Assembly (NCBI GenBank): GCA_025201805.1
Contig: MU619254.1
Location: 88,014-148,688, forward strand
Source: Parasitella parasitica
Lineage: Eukaryota; Mucoromycota; Mucoromycetes; Mucorales; Mucoraceae
DNA: 60,675 bases
Direction of reading: 5' to 3'
Shown: positions 47,270 through 56,931 of the stretch, piece by piece
Numbering within the stretch: position 1 is the first letter of the stretch
Layout: every line of letters starts with the position of its first letter
Translations under genes and position numbers: made by a program
Notes under the pieces: generated by a model
What the model was told of the DNA's origin: nothing
The model's input: only the letters and a program-made list of their open reading frames with translations
The model's database searches: none

Positions 47270-48684
47270 CTAATTAGTCTTTCTCTTTTTGTTGGAAGTA
47301 TTTTCCTCATTCACCAAATGTTCGGGCAGATCGAGGAACTTGCGAAGACCAAAGATAGTATAAAGATCAAAGACTTTATCTGCTTTACAAATCTCAGCAG
47401 TATTGATTTGCTTCAATAAATTGTCAGAGTCAGCAGAGGAAGAAAATACATGGACAAGGTTATCACCATCCAAAGACACCCAAAGTTTACCCTCTAAATC
47501 ATAGGCAATATCAAGAATAGGCGAAGGAGCAAGCTTAGTTTCACTATAAACAAATCCAGTATCGTTTTGCCAGTTCAAGATGAGAACAGCAGTCGATTTC
47601 GCAAATGAAACAGCAAGAGTTTTGGTACTGATATCAAAAGCTAATGCACTGACGATGGCGTCTTCAGAGTTAGCATCAGCAGCAGGAGGTTTATAGGCTT
47701 CGATCTCGGATTTCAAGTCAAGGGTTTGCTTATTGATTCCATTGACAAAGTCCCAGATACGGATGGTACCATCACCACCAGATGACACTAGAATGCTGTC
47801 ATCCCAAGGCAAAATATCGATACATGTAATAACGCTATATAACAATCATATAAGTTTGTGCGCCAGCTATGTATACCAAATACACTTACTCTGTATGGCC
47901 TAAACAGAATGACTCAATGTTATAACCATTTGGGAAATGGCTCACTCTAATGTGTTCATCCCGATCAGATGTAACGACATATTTATCGTCAGGCGTCAAC
48001 AACTAAATAAATACTGAGATTTTTAGTAATCCTCTATTATTCATTATTTAATTACTTGAATTACCATATCAGTCACCATGGATACATGACCAACAATAGG
48101 TTGAAGTTTTTCCTCATCTTCAACAGTTGCTTTGACAGGGTGACTATAAGTTAGGGATGATGAGCGGTTTGACATGCTTAAATTTATTTTTCATTTACCA
48201 ATAAACATCACCAAACTTATCAGCAGAGAGCAATTGAGTTGAATCTTTGTTGAATGCAATAGCATTCACTCGTTTATAAGCAGGTCTACAAAAAATAAAA
48301 CAGTTACGACAATAGTATAACTTTAGATTAAACAAATGTTCTGTACCTAGAAAATTTCAATGACCAATCGTTGGTATCCCATACACACACTTCCTTGTTT
48401 TCACCAGAAGTAGCAAGCAAGGAACCATCTTTATTGAATTGCATACTGCGGTAATAATCGGTGACATTGTCGATTTTGGTATCTTGGGGATAAGGCTTGA
48501 TTAGTTCACCGTTACTGAGGGAAGGGGGGGGGGCAAATGTTAGATTACAAATTTGACACTATCGAGTCATTGCATTTTCTTTTTACCTGGTGTTTAAAAC
48601 TAAAAAATGATGACCATTAGCCAAAACCAGTTCAGGTTTGGCAGGGTGATGTGCAATCTTAGTAAAAGGGAGTCTAGTAGCCAT
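47270..48684 (-). CDS. TRM82: tRNA (m7G46) methyltransferase non-catalytic subunit Trm82/WDR4
   Basis: The WD40 partner of Trm8 that supports m7G46 methylation in tRNA. The start MATRLPFTKIAHHPAKPELV is followed by seven short exons: GELIKPYPQDTKIDNVTDYY, LLATSGENKEVCVWDTNDWS, VNAIAFNKDSTQLLSADKFG then DVYCHPVK, TDMLLTPDDKYVVTSDRDEH and IRVSHFPNGYNIESFCLGHT. The SADKFGDVY and TSDRDEHIRVS blocks are diagnostic for Trm82/WDR4. The last exon has LVSSGGDGTIRIWDFVNG and ends in a basic NKKRKTN, a plausible nuclear signal. Divergent from eS10 (490 bp). Confidence 0.94.
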
Positions 48685-49174
48685 TCTGTATATGTGGTTT
48701 CGAAAAGGTTTTTTCGTTTTTGGATTCGACTTTGATGGACATGAAAGGGTGACTCTTTTAAGGTTGTCCGGATTTGCTATCCACCCGTTCCATGTTTTGG
48801 CTTTTGTGCGGCATCCGGTGCCATGTTGCAACCGAAGAGAGTCATGGTTTTGCGAAAGGGATTATTGTGTGGTAGAAGCTGCCGAATATTGACAAGCCCC
48901 TCTTTCATCATCGTATTGTAAGTTGACATCTACTAGAGATACAAGAACAAAACAAGAGAAAGATGCACACAAATAGAACACCTTAATTGAAGACAAGAAC
49001 ATGATGATGTGATGGATTGCTTGGAATATAGATGGATAATATCAAAGTGGATGGACACGAGATGTGTTTCAAGAGACTAGCAGCAATAGTGGACTCTATT
49101 TTGTTCTTGATCTCTAAAAAAAAAAGTGTATAAACTGGGAAATGCTGACATGAGTTTATTTTAAAGGTACAAAT

Positions 49175-49833
49175 ATGCTTGTCTCTAAGCAAAACAGAAA
49201 GGTTATTTACGAGGCTCTCTTCAAGGGTAAATATATATATATATATAACTTGAGCATTACAATTAGACTAAACATTTCGTTTCTTAGATGGTGCCCTTGT
49301 CGCCCCCAAGGATTACAACCTTCCCAAGCACGCCGATCTCGATGTTCCCAACCTTGAAGTCATCAAGATCATGCAATCTTTAACTTCCAAGGGTTTCGTC
49401 AAGACCCAATTCTCTTGGCAATGGTATTACTATACCCTCACCGATGAGGGTATTGACTATCTTCGCGAATGTGAGTATCTTTGTTCTATATGTGTGCTAT
49501 ACTAGATACTCATCAAACTGCAGATCTTCACCTGCCTCAAGAGATCGTTCCCGCTACTATGAAGAAGACTGCTCGTCCTGCTGCTCCTCGTCGTGCTTGT
49601 AAGTTGCAATATTATTTCAGTAGACATGGTAACTAACAACTGTTTGATTCTGCGTTTAGTCGGTGGTGACCGCGAGAACCGTGGTCCTCGTGATCGTGAT
49701 AACTACAGACGTAAGGAGGGAGCTGATGGTGATTTCAAGCCTGAATTCCGTGGTGGTCTTGGTAGGTGATTTAACGTCTCCAAAAGGATTTCACTAATAT
49801 GGACTTTGTGTAGGCCGTGGTAACCGCGAATAA
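49175..49833 (+). CDS. RPS10: 40S ribosomal protein eS10
   Basis: A component of the small ribosomal subunit beak. The start MLVSKQNRKVIYEALFK joins over an AT-rich intron to DGALVAPKDYNLPKHADLDV, then PNLEVIKIMQSLTSKGFVKT, QFSWQWYYYTLTDEGIDYLR and EYLHLPQEIVPATMKKTARP. The Arg/Gly tail (PRDRDNYRRKEG, FRGGLGRGNRE) is typical of eS10. Five exons. Codon use is strongly C-ending (GCC, CCC, AAG), unlike neighbours, as expected for a ribosomal protein. Exon 1 is followed by an (AT)n run inside the intron. Confidence 0.97.
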
Positions 49834-50194
49834 ATCTTTTAAACAAGTTTTAGGCATCTCAATAAACATTTAAAAGAAAAACAACGGATGATTTACTCTT
49901 GCATTTATTGCATACGTCCCATTGAAATAACCAAATAAAGGTGTCAAACTGCAAAAATTAAGAATTACTGCAAGTGCAATTCAAATGTAAACTGCTTTTG
50001 TATTGGCTACACTGTTATTTTTGACATGTGGTTTTGCACGCTAACATTTTTCTACTGAGCGTTGCCTGCATTCTCACCTCATGAGTTTGACAAGTAGGCA
50101 TGTCAACGTCCATCATAAGTCACAACCAGAGTATATAAATGCGTAGCAAACCCCCAATTTCGCTTTGTTTTTCTTCTTTCTTGGATACAGCGCC
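49834..50194. other. Intergenic between eS10 and XPA
   Basis: 3' UTR of eS10 and promoter of the XPA gene. No additional feature is seen. Confidence 0.6.
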
Positions 50195-51150
50195 ATGTCG
50201 GATCTTGCAGCCACTACGCCTCGGCAATTAACACAGGAACAATTAGATCGAATTGCTGCTAATAAAGCCAAAGCACTCGAGATACAGGCTGTTAAGCGCA
50301 AGTCAAAAGAGCAATCGCAGCCTACTGAAGCCCCGAAAAGGGCCAAATGGATCAAAACTTTCTATGAATATGATCTAAGTACTATGGTGGACAGTAAAGG
50401 TGGGTTTATTGTAGATGAAACGAGCGACGAGAAGAAATTCGACAAAAGCAAAAGCGACAAGTCCTATTCCATTCAACCTTACTTCCGTAAGTTTTGTAAT
50501 TTGACACAAAGATCAAAGGTTTAACAATAATACGACGAATTTAGCGCCGTCTTTGGAAGCATCAGATAATCCTAAATGCAAAGAATGCAGCTCAATTGAT
50601 TTGGATCCAGTGTTTTTTAATGTGTTTCACATGTATCTTTGTCCAACATGCAAGGAAAAGTTTCCCGACAAGTATAGCTTAATCACAAAGACAGAGGCAA
50701 AGGAAGATTATTTATTGACAGATCGTGAGTTGTTTGTCTGTATGTGCTTGTGCGTATAGATATATTTTGACATCTATTTTAGCTGAATTAAAGGATCCTG
50801 AACTGCTGCCGCACTGGTCTAAGCCAAATCCTCACAAGTCGACATGGAACGACATGATGTTGTATGTCCGAGAAATGGTTGAAGAGTATGCTTTCAAAAA
50901 ATGGAATGGACCAGAGGGATTAGACGCAGAATACGAGAGACGTGAAGCACAGAAAAAAGATAAGAAAGACAAAAAGTTCAAAGAGAAACTGGCAGATCTT
51001 CGGAGGAGGACAATGACAAGCACTTGGGAAAGAAAGCGACATGAAGGGCCCCATAAACATGAATTCGATGAGTCTGTGCAAAATGAGGATGGTGACACGA
51101 CACAGACATGTAAAACATGTGGTCTAGTGATTGAATCTGAAGAATTTTGA
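50195..51150 (+). CDS. RAD14: DNA repair protein XPA/Rad14
   Basis: A damage-verification scaffold in nucleotide excision repair. The start MSDLAATTPRQLTQEQLDRI and a basic helix (RIAANKAKALEIQAVKRKSK) precede the XPA zinc finger: CKECSSIDLDPVFFNVFHMY then LCPTCKEKFPDKYSLITKTE, i.e. a C-x2-C...C-x2-C site. KEDYLLTD/AELKDPELLPHW is the XPA signature. The DNA-binding C-domain reads NPHKSTWNDMMLYVREMVEE, YAFKKWNGPEGLDAEYERRE and a long Lys/Glu helix. The C-terminus adds HKHEFDESVQNEDGDTTQTC and CKTCGLVIESEEF, the second Cys motif kept in XPA. Introns at about 50489-50544 and 50722-50783. Confidence 0.96.
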
Positions 51151-51395
51151 GCGGTTTGTGGGAGGAGGGGGAGGATGAAGCTCCCTGAAAAAGGGAGGGA
51201 AAGCATTGTTTTCTCGATATTCAAACCATATGCCTTTTTGTCATAAAAAGAGATAGTTGGACTCCTTGAATTTCTTTTTCAAAGAATCAATTCCCTGCAT
51301 GATAATAGCAATATCTATATCAATGCTAATTCTTCATGGCCATATTTTTTTCATTTCTTTTCCTTTTTCTCTTTCTTTTTTTATATATAATAAAA

Positions 51396-52763
51396 ATGAG
51401 GCTCCTTCGATATATTCATGCATTGCGGTTTTTGGTGCTATTCATTAGTTTAATTGCCTTCATCTGTCATGTAGCGCAATGCTCTTTATTTAATGCATAT
51501 CGAGAAAAGGTATGTTGGATCGGAAATCAGTGCGACATTTTGTATTTACATTTTATTACTCGTAATACATAAGACAGGGATTTCGGATTGGCTGACAGCA
51601 GGGCATTGGCAGGTAAAGCAACACAGCTATTTCTCGAGAAAAATGACTTACAAATTTTATACAGTACATGACATGGTATATTTCATTGAGTCTTTCACTG
51701 GCTGGAAGCTTTGCAGTGTGCTTAAGTGCATTCTACTTTAAAAAACCAAACAAATATTCGCTTGATAAAGGCATCGGGTCCCTTGTCATCCTACCTATAC
51801 TAGCTTCCATCATCACCGACACGCTGTTCGAATCAATTGAACCCTGGACAGACGGACATGTCAAAGTTGAAAGATATGGTCTCTTGAACTCGTGCTATTT
51901 GCTAGACTCTACTCGAGATAAATTTTACCCAATGCTGTATCAAAGGTTTGTTACATGCACGTTGCAAACAATTAAGCCAGTTGTCATTGCAATGCTAACG
52001 ATACTTGCTACGTATTGTATACAGATGTATGCTGAGCGATACAACTTGGATCTGTGCTATATTCCTGTGTATTAATTGGGCTGTACTGGTTGGTTTTGTC
52101 ATTTTTATTTCAAAAAAATCGATATCATCAAAGGTAGCAGTAGCTAAAGATGAAAATCGACCTGGAAAAGCTGAAGAACCCAAGTGGGGTCGATATATTC
52201 CTGATCCACCCTCATCCATTTACTCTGCTACAACGGTGGGAAATCGGTCTGGGCTGTTAACACCATCTTCTACTCTGACAAAGGAAAAGCACAATGAATT
52301 TTATAGCAATTGTGCTTACTACAGAGACAGTATACCCAGTCTACCTTCATCAAGCCCATATAAAGAATATTCTTCAGATTATTTGCTGAAAGGAGGCGAT
52401 TATCTCAGTAGCAAGTCGTATGATTATAATGGAAACAGCAAATCGTCGTCTACTTATTACTATGGAGGCAGATCGCCCTCCTCATCGTATTATTATAAAA
52501 ACAATAATGAGCGGTATCATGACAACAGTGGCAAAAGGGGAGAATACTACGATGATTATGAGGAGGAGAATCTCGAAGGGCCTGATAGATTTAATAGCCT
52601 GAAACCCCTAAGAGTCAATACTGCGTATAATGCTCCTTCATCACCAACAGACAAGGAACCAGATTCAGCTGCTACTCTGGCAACACCGCTCTACAGCAAA
52701 TTCAGCAATAAATCACCTGCATTTGATTTTACTTCAGACAAGAGATACAATACATACTATTAA
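51396..52763 (+). CDS. Four-TM membrane protein with Tyr/Ser-rich cytosolic tail
   Basis: Four hydrophobic segments are visible: ALRFLVLFISLIAFICHVAQ, WYISLSLSLAGSFAVCLSAF, GSLVILPILASIITDTLFES and ICAIFLCINWAVLVGFVIFI. The short second segment loop (KTGISDWLTAGHWQ) is assembled across two introns; the first needs an AAG acceptor. The topology resembles MARVEL/SUR7-like eisosome or tetraspan proteins, but no signature is certain. The tail of about 210 residues contains many Ser-Tyr-Tyr clusters (SSTYYYGGRSPSSSYYYK) and an acidic YYDDYEEENLEG block, suggesting tyrosine-rich low-complexity interactions or modification. Stop at 52761. Convergent with the first cysteine-rich gene, 98 bp away. Confidence 0.75.
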
Positions 52764-52861
52764 TAAAGAGTCTGTAGTTTTATTACAAACGATATGGATT
52801 TATAGAAGAAAGGGGAGTGACGATAAAATATTGAATAAAAAAAACAAGGAGAAAAAAGTGC

Positions 52862-53146
52862 CTAATGGCAAACACATTGACCTTCATAACAGCCAGATGA
52901 TGGTTTTGCTAAGAAGTTGCAAATATCTTTACATCCAGCTTCATTATTTCCAATTTTGCAGTTGCCGGTTCCAATGTCAGTGCAGTAACATGCACCCTCG
53001 ACACATATTCCTTGAAGCAAAGACCCACAGTTATATCGGCACGAGAGTTCACCTGTCAATGCGCTACAATCTCCATTTTTGTCGACTGTTGCTGCTACTG
53101 TCAGTAGCAGCAGCAGCATTGAAATAGCCATAATTGGTAGATACAT
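52862..53146 (-). CDS. Secreted double CS-alpha-beta (defensin-like) protein A
   Basis: A 94-residue intronless protein. The signal peptide is MYLPIMAISMLLLLLTVAA. The mature part has twelve Cys in two identical-pattern units: C27-x8-C36-x3-C40-x7-C48-x4-C53-x-C55 and C63-x8-C72-x3-C76-x9-C86-x4-C91-x-C93. Each has the C...CxxxC...C...CxC arrangement that defines CS-alpha-beta peptides (fungal, arthropod and plant defensins). No dibasic site lies between the units, so they are probably secreted joined. Net charge of the mature part is slightly negative, unlike most antimicrobial defensins. Function unknown: antimicrobial, signalling or wall-associated roles are all possible. It has a paralogue 308 bp away on the same strand. 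Confidence 0.85.
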   Translation of the reverse strand: MYLPIMAISMLLLLLTVAATVDKNGDCSALTGELSCRYNCGSLLQGICVEGACYCTDIGTGNCKIGNNEAGCKDICNFLAKPSSGCYEGQCVCH

Positions 53147-53454
53147 GTGTCAAGTTAAGAGAAATGAGAAAAGAGACAAGAGAGAAATAGAAAGAAAGTA
53201 AGATTCTTTTTTTTTGTATAAACAAAAAAAAATTAGGTTCTTCATATTAAAAAAGTTAGGAGAAGGTCTCGTTTTTGAAAGGAGTTTGTGTTTATTGATG
53301 GTGCATAAAAAAAATGGCATTAAGGAAGCTGTTGATTAGGCGATGATATATATATATATATATATAAATGTGATTAAGAGGTGATGTTTAAAATACAATA
53401 TTAGGCGAATTCAATAGAAAATACGTGGTTATTTACAAAAGGTTGTCGAGTTTC
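53147..53454. other. Spacer between the two cysteine-rich genes, with (AT)n run
   Basis: Contains the promoter of gene A and the 3' end of gene B. An (AT)n microsatellite lies at about 53346-53366. No other feature is seen. Confidence 0.6.
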
Positions 53455-53757
53455 TCATGCAATGCAATTACATTGATCGTCCATGCAAAACCCAATAAGA
53501 CTAGACGACATATCTTGACACAGAGCATCGCAAGATTCATGGTCATCGTCTTCACATTTTCCGATTTCTGCCTTTTCAGTGCAGTAGCATTTGTTGAAAA
53601 TACAGTTTCCTCTTCCCTGCACCATTTCTTGACATGCAAATGCACAGTCGGATGAATCGCCTTGAGTTTGACAAAGTTCATATTCACTGAGATCTAATGA
53701 TTTTGATTTGACTACTGCAATTATGTAGGCTACAGTGAATACGATAGATAATTTCAT
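53455..53757 (-). CDS. Secreted double CS-alpha-beta (defensin-like) protein B
   Basis: A 100-residue intronless paralogue of protein A. The start at 53757 (MKLSIVFTVAYIIAVVKSKS) is chosen because it gives a signal peptide; an upstream in-frame extension to 53847 exists but spoils it. Twelve Cys form two units: C29-x8-C38-x3-C42-x9-C52-x4-C57-x-C59 and C68-x7-C76-x3-C80-x10-C91-x4-C96-x-C98. Outside the Cys, identity to A is low apart from CYCT after the first CxC. The mature chain is strongly acidic (about 17 Asp/Glu against 4 Lys/Arg), with an EDDDHE loop. No Kex2-like dibasic site separates the units. Function unknown. Confidence 0.85.
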   Translation of the reverse strand: MKLSIVFTVAYIIAVVKSKSLDLSEYELCQTQGDSSDCAFACQEMVQGRGNCIFNKCYCTEKAEIGKCEDDDHESCDALCQDMSSSLIGFCMDDQCNCIA

Positions 53758-54429
53758 GTAAAAAACCGAAAAGAAAAAAGATACAAGGGGAAAAAGCAAA
53801 AAGTAATCACCTAGTATTTTTATATGTGATGAGTTACAGGTCGACACAAAGCCAAGAGAAACACGCGATGATGATACTGATAGAGGTTGGCTTGTCTTAC
53901 AATTCGTGCATCTGCATCTTCCATGATTCCTTCAATTAATATATGTAATAAACCACAATAAAAACTTTGTACCTTTCTTGCTTCATTTTCTTGTGATTCT
54001 GGTACTCTTTATCTGCTTAAATTAGGTGTATAGATGATGCAAAAATGTATGTGCCCATGCTGAACATTTATGGCTCTGCTCATGTTTTTAATAACATGAT
54101 AATAATGGCTGGAGTGGGAGTTGGTTAATTGTATTGTAACACACATTTCTTGAACTTCTATTCATCATTGAAATTGAACTTTAGTGTATTATTAATTAAT
54201 AATTCCTACTCATATAGACCATCATCACTGCAATGAATTCAAAAAGTATATACATTTAAAAATTTTACTGCCCACTGTTTTTTTTTGGATTTTTATTCTA
54301 TTCTGTTGATTCTATAAAACAGAAATCTAGAAAATAAAAATAAAAAACCGTATAAATTAGTTACAGAATAAAGAGGAGTGCAGCGGAAGTTCGTGTGATA
54401 CAGGCCAAGAACGTGGATCGACGCCTCTT
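53758..54429. other. Intergenic between protein B and the methyltransferase
   Basis: Promoter of gene B. A 34-codon minus-strand frame starting at 53924 (MEDADARIVRQANLYQYHH) exists, and a GTAAGA donor overlaps its eighth codon, but no gene can be built. AT-rich elsewhere. Confidence 0.45.
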
Positions 54430-55849
54430 TTATCCAGACAAGTCCCAAGAAACCTTTAGGATCTCTCTCTTGACAGTGCTAGCACTCTCAAATACCTTTT
54501 CGTATTTTAGTTTATCGCCATCGTCATCCTGTGTTTTGGCCAGCAGTTGGCAAAAGGGCAAAATGCCACCACCCACACCGAAGTAGACGGTTTTGGCCGC
54601 AACATAGCTAGATCAGGAATTAGATCGACATGTAGCCAGTCATTAAGCTTGATAGCATCTTACCAAACACCATAAGGTTTTTTAAGTGCTTTCTGAAATA
54701 CACTAATCAAATCAGGCAAAGCGTGTTCAGCATAGATAGTTTCTGATGTAACAATCATATCGTATTTTTCATGATCGACATTCAATTGTGCCTGCAAAAT
54801 AATGAGCGCCCAGGGGAAAAAAAAAAAAAAAAAAAATCAAGTCAACACATTGTCCAACCTGCCACAAGGAAACTCACAGGCAACGAACTCCAATCACCAA
54901 CAAATGCTCTTGTGCGAGATGCAAGTTGTTGCAACATGGTAGGAATATTCTCACTCGAAATTTCGGCTTCAGCATCACATGTGTCCACATCTTGTTCAAT
55001 GCGCTTTTCGTCATCGTCATCTTCTTCCTCTTCTTGGTCATCATCGTCCTCAGAGTCTACTTCAGAATCCTGCTCTTCGTTGACTGTTGAGGATGCTGGC
55101 TCTTGAACAGTCAAAATTGTATTCAAAAGAATATTTGGTAAAGTAATGTAACGGATAACCTGGTCATTATAGTCCTGAACATCGACTCGATTTGTGTTGC
55201 TGTGCGTTAAAAGAAAGAGTGATGGGAGCGATGAACCACAGCCAAGCTTTCCTAAACATATTAGATGTGCAGACATACGTACCACTGGCATAGCTTACCT
55301 CTAAGACTCGCTTGTTTGTGAGCTGCTCCTCTGGCAATCCCGATAAATATTGCACCATATCAATCGAACATTCCCAAGTTTTGAATCCACCTTCGTATAC
55401 ACCCTTAATAAGGTCAGAATTGCCGCTCAGATTCAACATATTGACAACATTTGTTTCTTGTTTATCGTCTACTAAATTGTCTTGTTCGGCCATTTGAAAC
55501 TTGACATCAGCCAAAGTTCGCTTGAAGAGTGTCTTTTCAAGCAAAGGAATGCGGAGAATGTCTGCTTGGATGACACTAGGCAAAGGTGAAGACTATGCTA
55601 TATCAATATCTGCTTCCTCTGCCATTTACTAGGGAATATGCTTACAAGAATATCATACTCTCGGCTAGGGATTTGACTTAATTCTTCCTTTTTCTCATCG
55701 ATGCTCAGGTCGTGAAGACTTGATTCTAATTGTTGGTTTTCCTCATTATCCTCGAGATCGAGATCATCGTTCTAGTAGAATCATGTTAGAGAGACCACAA
55801 TCTTACTTTTCTGCGTTTTTCTTACAGTAAAGTTGAATTTAAATGCCAT
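54430..55849 (-). CDS. Protein-histidine N-methyltransferase, METTL18/Hpm1-like
   Basis: A seven-beta-strand SAM methyltransferase; yeast Hpm1 and human METTL18 methylate a histidine of ribosomal protein uL3. Exon 1 is short (MAFKFNFT). Then come NDDLDLEDNEENQQLESSLH and YEGGFKTWECSIDMVQYLSG, the family hallmark, and LTNKRVLELGCGSSLPSLFL (SAM motif I). Next are RVDVQDYNDQVIRYITLPNI, then DMIVTSETIYAEHALPDLIS and KTVYFGVGGGILPFCQLLAK, also diagnostic. The end is VKREILKVSWDLSG. An acidic insertion (DSEDDDDQEEEEDDDDEKR) sits between the strand after motif I and FVGDW. Several introns; A-runs in two of them (about 54820-54837, and just upstream at 55909-55931). Confidence 0.93.
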
Positions 55850-56263
55850 GTTTTCCTCTTGAGTGGCGTGAAAAGCTTGACGAAATATCAACGCTTCTCT
55901 AGAAGAAGAAAAAAAAAAAAAAAAAAAAAAAACGCTCGACAAGCCACTTATAAATGATGCTGTTAATGCAAATGTCAAGCCAAATACTTGGTTTGATTAA
56001 GGTAGAAAGCATGTTGAGAAAAGGTTATGTCCATTTAATGGGAGCATGGTCGACTAATCTGTTGCGATGATTGACAATTGACTATACATGTAGTTTGAAC
56101 CGACACTATTTCTGCGAGTTTGCACATACTATTTAAGGGATATCTGTATATATCATGTCTTTCCGCGAATAATCTTGAAGAAACGAGTAGAACCGTTGAC
56201 GAAAAACATATTTTTTACGTGCTGTGAAAACCATAGTTCGTTTCAGTAACCCACAACTTTACA
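55850..56263. other. Divergent promoter region upstream of METTL18-like gene
   Basis: Contains an A-run (55909-55931) and otherwise mixed sequence. It separates the methyltransferase start (-) from the possible microprotein start (+). Confidence 0.5.
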
Positions 56264-56428
56264 ATGTCTCAGCAATCTCTTTTGCCAGACATTCCACAGC
56301 GCAATCTCGGAGTCCGGTAATTTATTGTTGGTCAAAGATGAGCACGCTTTTCGTTGCGAATCAGAATGCGCAAAATAAACAGTTTTGTAAATCCAATTGA
56401 TCCTTCTGAGGCCAAACAATACATGTAG
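56264..56428 (+). CDS. Possible 38-aa spliced microprotein
   Basis: The ATG at 56264 opens MSQQSLLPDIPQRNLGVR, which runs into a GTAATT donor at 56317. A 48-nt intron ends GAATCAG at 56364, and the spliced frame continues MRKINSFVNPIDPSEAKQYM-stop at 56426. Intron size matches the other genes here, and both exons are protein-like (Pro and Asp spacing, no low complexity). No family is recognised. It could instead be the start of a longer decayed gene, since the following 500 bp hold nothing coding. Confidence 0.4.
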
Positions 56429-56931
56429 ATGCTGTGGTCATTCACATTAATATATTTCAATCAAAAATGAACAAAAATTCACTTTACTCTTTCAAGCTTA
56501 AATCTCCGTGAGAAATCAGGGTTGTATAATTGAACTTGATCATTTCACAATGCTTTTTAGCATATTAAAGTGTCAGATTTACAAATGATGATAAAATTAA
56601 AAATTTGACCAAAAATCTACATTTGTACGCAAATTTGTCTTAAAATTTCATATTTTGACAGGCGAATGTACCTGAAGCTTAATTGATCGTAGGTTACACT
56701 GGTTAATGCATCAGCCGAGAGATTATTTTACATTCAAAGAATATTTGAGATATGGGTATATGCCATGTAGTATCAACGAATCCCCGGTTTATTACTATCA
56801 ATGCATAGTCAAGTGCAGGTGAATGTGAGGCATGTACATCTATTAAATCTTGACTAGATGGTCTGTCATGAGGATATTATGCAAGCAAAGATGCAAAAGC
56901 GTAATAATCGACGTAAGTAGTGGGCACCGAA
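56429..56931. other. AT-rich intergenic, nothing seen
   Basis: Noncoding in all frames. It contains the 3' side of the fluoride exporter gene on the minus strand. Confidence 0.6.

Noticed and set aside
53820-53924. 34-codon minus-strand ORF upstream of cysteine-rich gene B
   Set aside because: Overlaps the 5' UTR/promoter of gene B, no domain, and cannot be joined to other exons.
54771-55106. Serine-rich plus-strand ORF
   Set aside because: Antisense of the acidic insertion in the histidine methyltransferase gene.
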